Below, piece by piece: positions 8,701-19,000 of a stretch of 35,775 nucleotides of DNA. Every line of letters begins with the position of its first letter. Positions within the stretch are counted from its first letter, which is position 1. The notes below the pieces were generated by a model, which was not told the DNA's origin, ran no database searches, and saw only the letters and a program-made list of their open reading frames with translations. This DNA comes from Lentzea aerocolonigenes. Its GTDB lineage: Bacteria > Actinomycetota > Actinomycetes > Mycobacteriales > Pseudonocardiaceae. A program made the translations under genes and the position numbers. The DNA lies in contig NZ_JYJG01000261.1 in NCBI RefSeq assembly GCF_000955955.1, positions 1 to 35,775 of the forward strand, written 5' to 3'.

Positions 8701-9538
8701 GCAGCATCTAGGCGCGATCTACACCTTCCCTCACGGTTCCGACCAGATCAGCGCGGTCGGAACACCGGCGCTCGCCGTTCACGAAGCCGCGGAGATCTGG
8801 GACCTCACCGAACAACAGCTGGTCGGCAAACTCGACTACCGGGCCATACGCCCGACGGTCGCCATCGCCGAAAGCGACGGCAAGGCGGTCGTGGCGGTGT
8901 GCGACAACGCGTTTCTGGACGTCTGGACGGTGACGCCGAGGAAGCGTGCCTGGAAGCCGGTCGGGAAGGCAGACCTGGACAGTTCTCTCCCGCAGTACGT
9001 CAGCTCGGCCGCGATCGGCCGCATCGACGGCCGTCTCGTGGTGGCGATCGGATTCACCGCATCGCCGAGTGCTCCTGGAGCAGTGCAGGGGCTCGAGGTC
9101 TGGGACCCGGTTTCGCGGCGCGACGTCGTGAAGATCAGCACAGGACATCCCGGCGGAATCTGGGCACTGGCGCTCGCGACGGTCGGCGGACATCTGTTCG
9201 CGGCCACCGCTGCGTACGAAGACCCGGTGATCCGGATCTGGGACCTGAGCACCGGACGCAGTCATGGCGGGCTCGCCGGACACGAGGACACGGCCACCAG
9301 CGCGATCATGGCCAGCCTGGGCGGCAGGACGACCGTCATCACGGGTAGCTTCGACCGGACGATCCGGTTGTGGGACCTGGAAACACAGGAGTGCGTGGAG
9401 GTCGTGCGTCTGCCGGAGAGGGTCACCTGCATGGCGATCGGTGGCCGTGGCACGCTCGTCTTCGGTCAGGGTTCCGACGTCGTCGCGATGAGCATGCCTG
9501 GGCTGACCGCGCTCACGCCTTCTCAGCGGCCTCTTTGA
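5756..9538 (+). CDS. NLR-like STAND NTPase: RHIM-like motif, degenerate trypsin-like domain, P-loop NTPase, WD40 propellers
   Basis: A predicted cytoplasmic receptor of about 1260 residues. Residues 12-35 carry an alternating N-x-x-x-G-x-V-x-G-x-V-V-Q-T-G-x-I-x-G pattern resembling bacterial RHIM-like amyloid signalling motifs. Residues ~50-160 look like a trypsin-fold domain: VITVADV (73-79) replaces the usual TAAHV, so Asp78 stands where the catalytic His should be, while Asp104 and Ser132 are kept. The NTPase has Walker A GGPGSGKS (221-228) and Walker B VILVD ending at Asp289. From ~630 to the C-terminus there are about 13-14 WD-type blades (TVRLWDP, VIRIWDL, TIRLWDL), enough for two propellers. 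Such proteins are known sensors in defence or regulated cell death. The ATG at 5756 is chosen so the protein opens just before the motif; GTG at 5738 is an in-frame alternative and neither has a strong ribosome site. Confidence 0.88.
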   Translation: MEGPGDDATTSNVVEGDVFGTVVQTGDIHGDLHIHSAPTRRRPATIAHRLTRRPPWLATVLGSPGLLVDERRVITVADVSGSVRVRFPHADVTREAVVIERHQDVSVLRLAEPVALTPAPLSSRESLRSTTSDGVVFDHDLEAVVGLVAPDGRTLPVTLPGLRTGWRLDLDAALQTHWLPRAHGSEVESDSGESYFTGREAARQAIHDWVAADSPLLVVTGGPGSGKSAVLAHVLVTAGSFDIAVHTSGLTFDDVLARLAAGADVDATTSAELIVALRELDHVPVILVDAVEEAASVDAARDIAALLRDLATSGVARVLAAVRTAPAGSERARILTAFGRSAPRIDLDSPQYLHKPDVVDYVCRRLPGLSREDAGLIAVRAQHNFLIAQLTTRWLAGREFDVSELPETVGQALDKYLDACGPDRALVRRVLTALAFARGEGLSRDSTWLTIADALHSGHRHTLLDLDTVFQSAANYLVERHDGQYRLYHRALDEHLQEHHRSPEAAITKALAQHNWSPYTLRHLPDHAVAAGMLDELLDDLDFVVHAEPSGLLASLRHTRTRHGRLVSSIYRVSQHLHVEADPSTRRRQLAVDAARFRANDLRDKLNALDESSWQVRFATGHGVSPATVAMLSGHTQQISDLAIAGEVAFSFGSDAVRAWDLADLRQLAKFEGDVTSLAATVWRGTPVALIGCVDGTVRLWDPAEDREVGRIPCPDRETAVTDIIVCDDVVVTAHRAPGWEGLTLWLWDLRTLESAGRCHTNFRRANEVSHIAVARAGTRLIGAVTDSRDDQVEVLDLGAGRQVGRIAFEESPGCFTIAEVDGKLIGFSASESTIEMVDLLNRRSLGRMNADDDIETLVAVRHRGGTVLLGGTVNGSVCRWDVATTRLISELRTGHDDVNCLAVATVHGRFLALTTSWPDSFSGVPDQRIGVLDLDTTPIPEVADRSTGTVSEVAISEFEGGSVVLAVQHDPVVQHWNLADGQHLGAIYTFPHGSDQISAVGTPALAVHEAAEIWDLTEQQLVGKLDYRAIRPTVAIAESDGKAVVAVCDNAFLDVWTVTPRKRAWKPVGKADLDSSLPQYVSSAAIGRIDGRLVVAIGFTASPSAPGAVQGLEVWDPVSRRDVVKISTGHPGGIWALALATVGGHLFAATAAYEDPVIRIWDLSTGRSHGGLAGHEDTATSAIMASLGGRTTVITGSFDRTIRLWDLETQECVEVVRLPERVTCMAIGGRGTLVFGQGSDVVAMSMPGLTALTPSQRPL

Positions 9539-9968
9539 GCCGCGCCAGTGTCGACTCGATGTTGGCCTGATTGGTGACGGCGCGGTTCTTCACACCCGTT
9601 GCCAGCACGGTGATCGGCACGTACCACGAGGGACGACGGTCCCAAGTGGACTCCGTGACGCGGCAGCCGGAAGCGGTGGGTTCGATGTCGTACTGCCAGC
9701 GCGACACGGCCATGCCCATCGAACGAACCTCGAACGCGAACCGTTGAGCGCTGCAGTCGGTGACGATCGCAGTGGTCGGCCACACCCGCCAGCCACGGCG
9801 GTTCAGGCCGCGAAAGCGAGCTCCAACGGAAGCGCCGGTGGCACCGAGCCACCGGCCTCCCGAGTACTCCTCCGCGACACCGCTCAGCCCTCGCAGGTCG
9901 CTGACCAGGTCGAACACTCGCTGCGGTGAGGCAGCAACGTCGATGTGCGCGGTGGCGTCAGGTGTCAT
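9513..9968 (-). CDS. SRPBCC-family (polyketide cyclase/dehydrase-like) small protein
   Basis: A 151-residue protein with the START/Bet v1-like pattern. It opens with ATAHIDVAASPQRVFDLVSDL, the beta1-alpha1 element of SRPBCC domains, and continues with alternating strands and a long C-terminal helix (ANIESTLARLKEAAEKA). The fold binds hydrophobic ligands; no specific ligand or enzymatic role can be read. Its 3' end overlaps the last 26 bases of the convergent STAND gene. Upstream it lies only 43 bases from the end of the giant RTX gene on the same strand, so read-through is possible. A TAAGTT box (9976-9981) lies seven bases before the ATG and there is no clear ribosome site, which would fit a leaderless transcript. 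Confidence 0.85.
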   Translation of the reverse strand: MTPDATAHIDVAASPQRVFDLVSDLRGLSGVAEEYSGGRWLGATGASVGARFRGLNRRGWRVWPTTAIVTDCSAQRFAFEVRSMGMAVSRWQYDIEPTASGCRVTESTWDRRPSWYVPITVLATGVKNRAVTNQANIESTLARLKEAAEKA

Positions 9969-10011
9969 GACGCCGAACTTACTACCAGTAGGTAACTACT
10001 TCCAGATCCTC

Positions 10012-13000
10012 TCAATCGGTGCAGGACACGGGTGAGTCGAAGTGGCCCGGTGTCGTGGGATAGGCGGGGCCGACGCCGTGCTGGTTGTTGTCGGCCGGGT
10101 AGACCAGCGCCAGTTCGCGGAACGCCGAGGTGCCGCTGGTCAGCGCGTCGTTCACGGTCTGGCCGGCACCGCTGCCCCAGGCGAGCTTCTGCAGGAATGT
10201 CTGCATGCCGGGGCTGTGCTGGCGGATGTCGTTGTAACCGCCGTAGGACGCGGGACAGTGCGTGTACAGGTTGTACGCGCCGTTCCAGTCGATCAGGCGA
10301 TCACCGGGGTTGGGGCCGTTCTGCGCGCGGTCGGCCTGGAGCACGTCGCGGTCCCAGCCGCCGTAGATCCAGTCCGTGCCGTCGTGGTGCTGGTTGTCGG
10401 CCAGCGTGGACGGCACCGCGGGGTTGTCGTTGGTCTTCTCGGTCATCTCGAACCACAGGCACGGGTCGATCGCGCCGTCGCCGAGCGTCTGCGGCCACAA
10501 GCCCTGCGCGCAGTTGCCCGGGTAGGAGCCGCGCGGGTTGAAGTCGAGGACGTCGGACCCGAGCGCACCCTGTTGCGACGCGGCAGAAGTACCGCCGACG
10601 CCGCCGAAGGTGTGGTCGACGAACCTGTCGTTCGTGCCGCGCGAGGAGGCGTCGAACGTGCCGTTGGTCAGACAGTCCGGGGTGGCGGCGTTGACCACCG
10701 GGTCGCAGCCCTTGCCGCCCCACAGGACGTCCGCGCCGTCGCCGCCGAACGTCTGGTCGCCGCCGCTGTCGGCGTTGACCAGGTCGTCGCCGAAGCCGGC
10801 GTGGATGTTGTCGTTGCCCTGGCCGCCGCGCATGCGGTCGTTGCCGCCCTCGGCGATGCCGTTGTGCGGCATGGCAGGCGCGGAAGGACCGCCGACGAAC
10901 TGGTCGCCGTTGACGTCGTGCAACAGGTCGGCGCGGCGGTCGTAGGCGTCGGCGCGGAAACCCGTGTACGACTCCTGAGGCACCGAGCTGAGCTGCGACG
11001 TGAAACCACGAGCGGCCACGTCGTTGGCGTTCATGTACTCGTTGACCACGCCACCGCGGTCGCCGAGCATGGCGTCCTCGCCGTCGCCGCCGAACATCAC
11101 GTCGTCGCCGAGTTCGCCGTACATGTCGTCGTCGCCGTTCTGGCCGTACATGGTGTCGTTGCCGTCCTGACCCCACATGCCGTCGTTGCCGTCGTCGCCG
11201 TACATCGTGTCGTTGCCGAACGCGCCGAGCACCTCACACGTGGCCTGAGCCGTGGTGCAGAAGCGTGTTGACGGACCGATGTCGGCCACCCGAGAAACCG
11301 TGGCGTCTGAAGGCACCGCACCGGACTTGTAGCGCTCGGTGTAGACCTGTTCGGTCATCGACCCCGGCTGGCCCTGCAGGGTGCGCCTCAGGGAACCGTT
11401 GTCGCCCAGCTGAACGTCGTCGGAACCGTTGCCCTCGAACGCGTCACCACCGTCGCGGAAGCCCTGGATGGTGCTGCCGCCGATCATGTCGTCCTGACCG
11501 TCGGGTGCGTCGCCCACGAGCTCCGCACTCGGAGTACCAGGCCAGCCGGGATCCGCGAGAGGCACGACCGTGGTCTCGGACGACGGGGAGCCGAGCCCGC
11601 GGTCACCGCGCAGCACGTCCGCGCCGCCGTTGCCCTCGAGGTAGTCGGCGTTGCCGTCACCGGCGAGGAAGTCCCCGCCGTCCTGGCCCCACAGCACGTC
11701 CACGCCCGCGCCACCGGACATCCGGTCGTCGCCGTAGCGATCAGCCGGTCCGGCCTGCAGGTCGTAGCGCTTCACGATCCGTTGTGCGGCGGGGTTTCCG
11801 CCGGCGGAGGACAGCCTGACCGTCGCGCGGGTCGGGACCTCCACCAGCGCCGGGCGCAGGATCACGCCGTTGTCGCCGATGGCCACGTCGTCGCCACGGC
11901 CGCCGAACACGGCGTCAGCGGAGTCCAGCTGGCCCACGGTGTTGTCGCCCGTGCCGGACAACGAGGTGTTGCTGCCGCCGACCAGATCGTCGTTGCCGTC
12001 GTCACCCTCGATCCAGTCGACGCCCTGCGAGCCCTCGACGTAGTCGTCGGCGTTGTCGCCCTTCAACCGGTCAGGCCCGGCCTGGCCGATGATCACGTCG
12101 TTGTCGTTGTCACCGTCGACCTCGTCCGGGCCGGACGAGTCGGCGTGCGGGGTGAGCCCGAGGTCGTACAGGGAGATCGCGCGGGCGGTCATCCCGCGTT
12201 CCTGCACGACCCGGTGTGGCGTTCCACCGCGCACCAGGCTGCCGTTGTCACCCAGCACCACGTCGGAGTCGTTGTTGCCGTGGATGACGTCACCGACGTC
12301 CGGCTGGCCGACACCGGGTGAGTCCTCGGTCGACGAACCACCGACGAGGTCGTCCTGGCCGTCGTTGCCGTCGATCTTGTCGCGTGCCGGGCCACCCTCG
12401 GCGTAGTCGTCCGAGCCGTCACCGGTGATGGTGTCCTCGTCGCCCTGGCCGTAGATCACGTCCGAGTCGTCACCACCGCTGATCTTGTCGCCACCGGAGG
12501 TGCCCGCGGCCGGCGTGTACCCGAGGTCGAGCAGCTCGACCTTGTGCGACTTGGCGAATCCGCGACCGGTCGTGACCGGTGTGGCGTTCGCCGCGTCCAC
12601 AAGGGACAGACGGGCGTTGTCGCCGGCGATCAGGTCGGATCCCGAGTCGCCGAACAGGGTGTCACCGGTGTCCGGCCGGCCCGCGTTGCCGGCCACCTCG
12701 GAGCTGCCACCGATGATCCGGTCCTGGCCGGCGTCACCGTGCACGAGGTCGTCGGCGTTGTTGCCCTCCAGGTAGTCGTCCTGCGGGCCACCGAACACCT
12801 CGTCGTGCGCGAGACCGCCGAACGCCCGGTCTTCGCCGTCACCACCGAAGACGAAGTCCGCACCACCAGCGGCGGGGTTCGACCCGTCGAGGTCGTTCGA
12901 CCCGTCGAGGTCGAACGGCCCGTCGGCGCCGTTGTCGCCGATCACGATGTCGTTGCCCGCGTCGCCGTACAGGAAGTCGCCGACATCGGGCTCACCGGCC

Positions 13001-16000
13001 TTGCGCGTGCCGCCGATGACGCGGTCGTTGTCCGGGCCACCGAACGCGTGGTCGACACCGTTGTTGCCCTCGATGACGTCGTCCTGCGAGCCACCGTAGA
13101 GCGTGTCGTCCTCGTTGTTGCCGAACAGGTTGTCGACACCGGCGTCGCCGTACGCGAGGTCCTTGCCTCCACCGCCGTACACGACGTCGTCGTCGTTGCC
13201 GCCGGCCAGCACGTCGTCACCGAGCTGTCCGCACACGCGATCGTTGCCGGACTTGGCATCGACGTTGTCCGCGGCACCACCGGCGGCGACGATCTCGACG
13301 CCGGTGCCACCCGTGATCAGGTCACGGCCGTCCTGACCATCCAGAGGTTCGGCGGGCGGCATCGACACGGGGTCGCTGCTCGGCGGCGTGCACGGGTTGG
13401 CGTGCTTGTCACCGAAGATCTCCGCACCACCGTCGCCACCGATGACGTGGTCGTTGCCGTAGCCGCCGACCAGCAGCTTCGACGACGGCGTGACACCGGC
13501 CGGCCGCACGCGGTGCTTGACGTTGCGAATCGGGCCGAAGTCACCGGAACCGATCTTGTCGTCCACATCGGACGGTTCCGCGATGACGTAGTCGTCCTGC
13601 GGACCGCCGTACACCTCGTCCTTGCCGTAGCCGCCTGTCAGCACGTCGTCGTTGCCGCCACCGCGGATGTCGTCGACCTGTTCCTTCAACGAGTGCCCGG
13701 TCACGAAGTCCACGCCCTGGCTGCCGTACACGGTGTCCGAACCCGTGCCGGTGTCCACGACGTTGATCGCGTCCTTCGCGTTGTCGCCGTTGAAGCCCAT
13801 GTCCACCGGGCCCTTGGCGTCGACGTCGGTCGCCTCCTCGGTGCCGGTGTAGATCGTGTCGTCGCCGGAACCACCGGAGATCCGGTCGCTGCCGGTTCCG
13901 CCGATGATCGTGTTGGCCTGCGCGACGTACTCCGGCTTGCCGGGGTTGCTCGCCGCGAGCGGGCTGTCGGAGCCGATGCCGATGTTGTCGTCGTCGGCGC
14001 CGCCGTCGATCCGGTTCTTGCCGAGCCCGGCCGCGATGCGGTCCTTGCCCGAGCCGCCGGACACGAAGTCGTCCGCACCACCGACGGTGATCGTGTCGTC
14101 GTCCGCACCGCCGTCGACCACGGCGTTGCCCTTGCCGCCGAAGGCAGCCGCGAGGTCGCCGGTCGTGATCTGGTCCTTGCCGGGACCGCCGTTGACGACC
14201 GACTTGCCGATACCGGTCTTGAACGCGTCGTCGCCGGTGCCACCGGTGACCTCGACGTCCTTGTCGAACGGCTTGGCCTCGGCCTTGGCGTCGTCCTTGG
14301 CACCGCTCTTGTCGCCGTCACCCTGGAAGACGAAGATCCGTTTCCCGGTGTCGCCGGTCGCGTTGCCGGCCACCTTGGTCAGGCTCGAGTTGCGGAACTC
14401 CTCGCGGTAGCCCAGCGCGCTCACCGCGAACCCGTCGAAACCGCCGCCGTCCTTGACGATCTGCGTGACGGTCCACTTCTCCTCGTTGGAGTGCGACTTC
14501 CACTCGTCCGCACCGCGGTTCTTGGTCTCGTCGCCGACGTGCAGCACCAGTGTGGTGCCGTCCTGGGCGACGTGGGCGAGCTTCGGCGGTTCCGGTTTGC
14601 AGTTCGGTTTCACGGAGAAGTCGAGCAACGTGATGTCGGCCAGCGTGAAGTCGAACGAGACGCTGAAGATCGAGAACCCGAGCGTGATGTACACCTTCAG
14701 GAACAGGCTGAGTCGTCCGTCCATGTTGAACAGGCACATCGGGTTGTTCAGCGCCACCTTGGAGAACTCGAAGAACCGGAACTTGCCGTCGTTGTTCGGG
14801 TCCGCCCAGGTGAGGTTGATCGTCAGCGCGACGCCGCCCTTGATGCCGACCTCGATCAGCACCACGCTCACCGCGGCGCCCGCGGCCAGCTCACCGCGGA
14901 ACGTCACGACGGGCAGCGGCTTGCCGGACTCGTCCTGGGTCACCAGGTAGATCGAGTCCAGGATGGTCGCGGCATTGCCGGACTCGACGGCCTTGCGGAT
15001 GCCGAACGTGTCGAAGCCCGCCCGGAACCGCGCCTCGACGGACGCGCTGCCGGAGATCGTCACCAGCACCGGCGGCGGCGCGTAGACCGGGCCGAACGAC
15101 TGGCTGTAGGAGAAGCCGAGGCGCAACGGGCCCGAGTCGAACCGGATCAGGTCCACGTCCTGGCCCATGATCAGGCCGAACAACTGGGACGGGTTCTTGA
15201 GGATCGGGAAGGTGAAGCCCGCCTTGTTGCCCTCCTCGCCGTCGGACACGATCTTCGCGCCACCGGCCGACGCGTCGATCTTGGACGCGAGATCGCCCGG
15301 TTTGAGGTCGATCTTGTTCGGGTCGATCAGCGACGCCGCGTTGTCCGGCGAGTTCGTGGTGGTCTTCGCCTTGTCGCCGAGGACCGAGAAACTGCCGATG
15401 TCCACGGCACCGCCGTTGTTGACGATCTTGCTGATCAGCTGGATCGCGCGCAGGACCTTGTCCACGAACTCCAGGTCCGGTCCGCCCGCGATGGTCGAGA
15501 ACTCCTTGGCGATCGTGACCAGGTTGACGTCACCGCCACCGACGGCCCTCGACAGGTCCGAGAGCACCGGGATCGGCGCGTACAGCTGGTCGATGATCGG
15601 CTGGATCGGCTTGGTGAACAGCGCGATCTTCTCGACGATCGGTTTGAGCACCTCGCCGAGGAACTTGCCCGCGTTGAGCTGGACGTTGTTGAACGCGATC
15701 TCCGGCGTGCCGTCACCGGGCTTGCCGCCGAACGCGTTCCACTCCCACTTGAGGTGGAACCAGCCGTTGATGCCGGGCAGCGGTCCGGCGGTGACGTCGA
15801 AGTCCCAGTCGATGCCGACCTTGGCCTTCAACGACACGTCGGTCACCTGGCCGATGTCGGCGAGGTCCGCCAGCGTGATCCGGTCGTCGTTGCTCGCGCC
15901 GCAGTTCTCGAAGCACGCCGCCTGCCCCTTCTTGTGCAGGTCCACGACGAACGTGCCGGCGAACAGGTCTGTCGCCCCACCCGCGTGCTGCTTGAGGCTG

Positions 16001-19000
16001 GCGTCGAGGAACGCGAGCCGCGCCTTCATGTCGTTGGGCAGCGTGAAGCTGAGTTTGACCCCCAGCTCCGGGTTCGGTCCGTCGTGAGTCGCCACGTAGA
16101 AGCCGCTGCTCTTGTCGACGCCCACCTTGACGTGCAGGTGGTAGGCCAGTGCGGCCTTCATGTCCGGCGCGCCCTCGGCGGCTTTCAGGGACAGGCCCGG
16201 AATGCCGATGTCGAGCGGGCTTTCCGGCGTCAGCGTTTCCTTGGTGCAGTCGTCACCGAAGACGTCGCCGTCGCACACGTCGAACGTGAACGTGGCGCCG
16301 GTGATGTCGACCAGCGACGCCGCCGCCGGGCAGTCCGTCAGCTTCGGGTTCGACGTGGCGGGCACGTAGGCCGCGCCGTTGGGTGTCGCCTTGTCGTCGA
16401 ACTGCACGTCGTTCGCGGTCAGGTCACCCTTGATCACGACCCAGTTGTTCGCGTTCGGGTCGGTCTTGCGGATGATCTTGTACCCGGTGGCGTACTGCGA
16501 CTTCGTCCAGTTGATCCGGTTGAAGTTGGTGCCCGTCAACGGATCCGCGCCAGTGGTCACCTCGGCGACCGCTGGTGGCGCGTCCTTGTTCTGGGCGGTC
16601 GCGACGACGCCGTAGACGTACTTCTTCGTCCCGGCCGTGCCCTGGGTCGTGACCTTGGCGCCGGTCGCGGGCAGAAGTGTCGCGTCACAGGTGAATCCGA
16701 CCGTGACGGCACTGCCGACCGCGGTCTTGAGGTGGTCGTTGACCCACGTCTGGAGCTCGCCGGTGTTGTTCACCCGGCCGCCGCCCGGCAGGTGGGTCAT
16801 CGCCTCCTGGATCTTGGTTCTGAGCTGACCGAACTTGTCGGCTCCCTGCTGGATGTCGTCGCCGACCAGCGGCAGCTTGCCGTCGAACGCCGCCGTGCGC
16901 AGCGCCCGTTCGATCATCGCCAGGTACTTCTCGATGCCGTCGCCGAACTGCGAGAAGTCCAGCAGCGCGTCGAGGATCTTCTGCCCGATGTCCGTGGGCA
17001 TCTCGAACCGCTTCACGCCACCGGGCAGGTCCGGGCTGAACGAGAAGGCCTGGTCGAAGTCGCTGACCTGACGCGGCAACCGGACGATGAACGACTCACC
17101 GGGGCTGGACAGCTTGGTCCAGTTGGTGTTGTCGGAGCTGACGAACACGGGCATGACCGCGCACAACGCGAGGTCGGTGCCCTGCGCCGGGTCGCCCTGA
17201 CACGTCACCGGCTGGTTGTCGCCGTTCAACGTCAGGGACACGCCCTTGATGAAGTCGGTCAGCGACACCGGGTTCTGGCCGGAGAAGCCGAGGTGCGCGT
17301 TGTAGTGGGCGTTCGCGACGGCCTTGTCCGTGCCCTTCGGGTTGCCGAGTGCGATCGACAGCGGCCCGACCGACGACTTCACGACGCCGCTGATACCGCC
17401 GTGCGCCGTGATGTCCACAGTGGAATCGGGCAGGACCTTGAGGCCACCGGCGTCGTTCGGCCCGTCGCCTGCCTGCAGCGGCAGCACGAACCCGATCTTG
17501 GTGGAACCGGTCAAAGCCAGATCCGCCGTGGCTTCTCCTTCTGCGCCGACGAGAGACCGCGCGGTGCCCTTGTCGTCGGTGAACGAGAACCGGACCGGTT
17601 GCGAGGTCGCGACCTTCCGCTTCACGTCGATCTTCAGCACGACGGACGGCTTCGAGTCCACGACCTGGTAGGCGAACGAGATGCCGCTGCCGGTGGGCAA
17701 CGCGGCATTGAGCTGCGTGACCAGGTCCTGCAGGTAGTCCGGCGGCGAGGCGGTCAGCTTGTCGACCGCGTCCTCCAGCGGGCTGCGGAACGCGTACGCC
17801 GTGCCGTCCGCGGGCACGTTCTCCCACGTCTCGGCCAGCAGCACCCGGTTGTTGGCGGGGTCGGCGGCCGCGACGACCATCACCTGCGTGCCGACCAGCA
17901 CGGCCCGGCCGCGCAGGTCGGGTCCGAACGCCTTGTCACCGGTCCTGGTGTCGTCGCGCAGGAAGCCGACGTTCACCCCGTTGACCGTGGTGTTGCCGTA
18001 CTTGCCGGTGCCCGCGTCCGCGCTGCCGAGCAGGTCGGTCAGCGACTTGCCGACGACCGGCAGCGGCGTGGTCAGCGCGGTCTTCACCTTGCCGTCGCCG
18101 TCGACGGTCTGCAGCGAGCTGTTGAGCACCTGCAGCGCCTTGATGATCTGGCCGAACATCGCGCGCGGGTTGTTCGGGTCGAAGTCGAACGCCTTGGCCT
18201 TGTCGAGCGCGTCGAGGCCGGTGAACTGCACGTTCGCCGGGTCGGAGATGTCCGGCATGGTGACGCCGACCTCGACCGGGCCACCGAAGAAGTCGGTGAT
18301 GCCGGGGACGTCGAGCTTCACCGTGGCGGTGGCCTTGGCGCCGACCGACACGTCCAGCAGGTTCTCGGGTTCCGCGGCGGGGGTGTCCGGGTTGTCGACG
18401 ATCTTCGCGAAGACCTGCGACAGCGGCAGGTCGCCGTCCGCGTCACCGGCCTTCTTCAGGCTGATCGACAGCATGTCCGCGGACCCGTCCTTCGTGGACA
18501 TGTGCAGGTCGCCGGACATGTGCACCTTGAGGTAGCCGACGCTGCCGTTCACGTCGACGTTGGTGTCGACTGCCGCCGACGCTTTGAGCAGCTGGCCGCC
18601 CGTGCGCAGCAGGAACCGGTCCGGCGTGCGCGGCAGGCTGGACACCAGGGTCGTGGTGCCGTCCGGGTTCTTGTCCGCGAACGGGCAGCCGGTCGCGGCG
18701 GCGTCCGGGTCGAGCGGCTTGCACGCGTCACCCTTGATCGGGTCGCGCAGGTCGAGCACCACCGTCGCCTTGGCCTCGTAGGACGGCTTGACGGTCGCGG
18801 TGGCGTTCAACGCGTTGGCGCCCTTGAGACCTTTGCCCGCGAAGATGTCGCCGAACGTGACCTGGCCGGTCATCGGGTCGGGCGCGTTCACCTTGTACGG
18901 CGAGTGGTCGACGGGCTTCCCGCCCTGCCAGCCTTCTTCGAGGGTGATCTCGTCCGCGGTGTTGCTCTTCACGACGCCCTGCGAGGTTCCCGCGGACACA

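Noticed and set aside
9976..9998. A possible operator (CTAC-CA-GTAG) upstream of the SRPBCC gene
   Set aside because: Arms are only four bases and the outer symmetry is poor.
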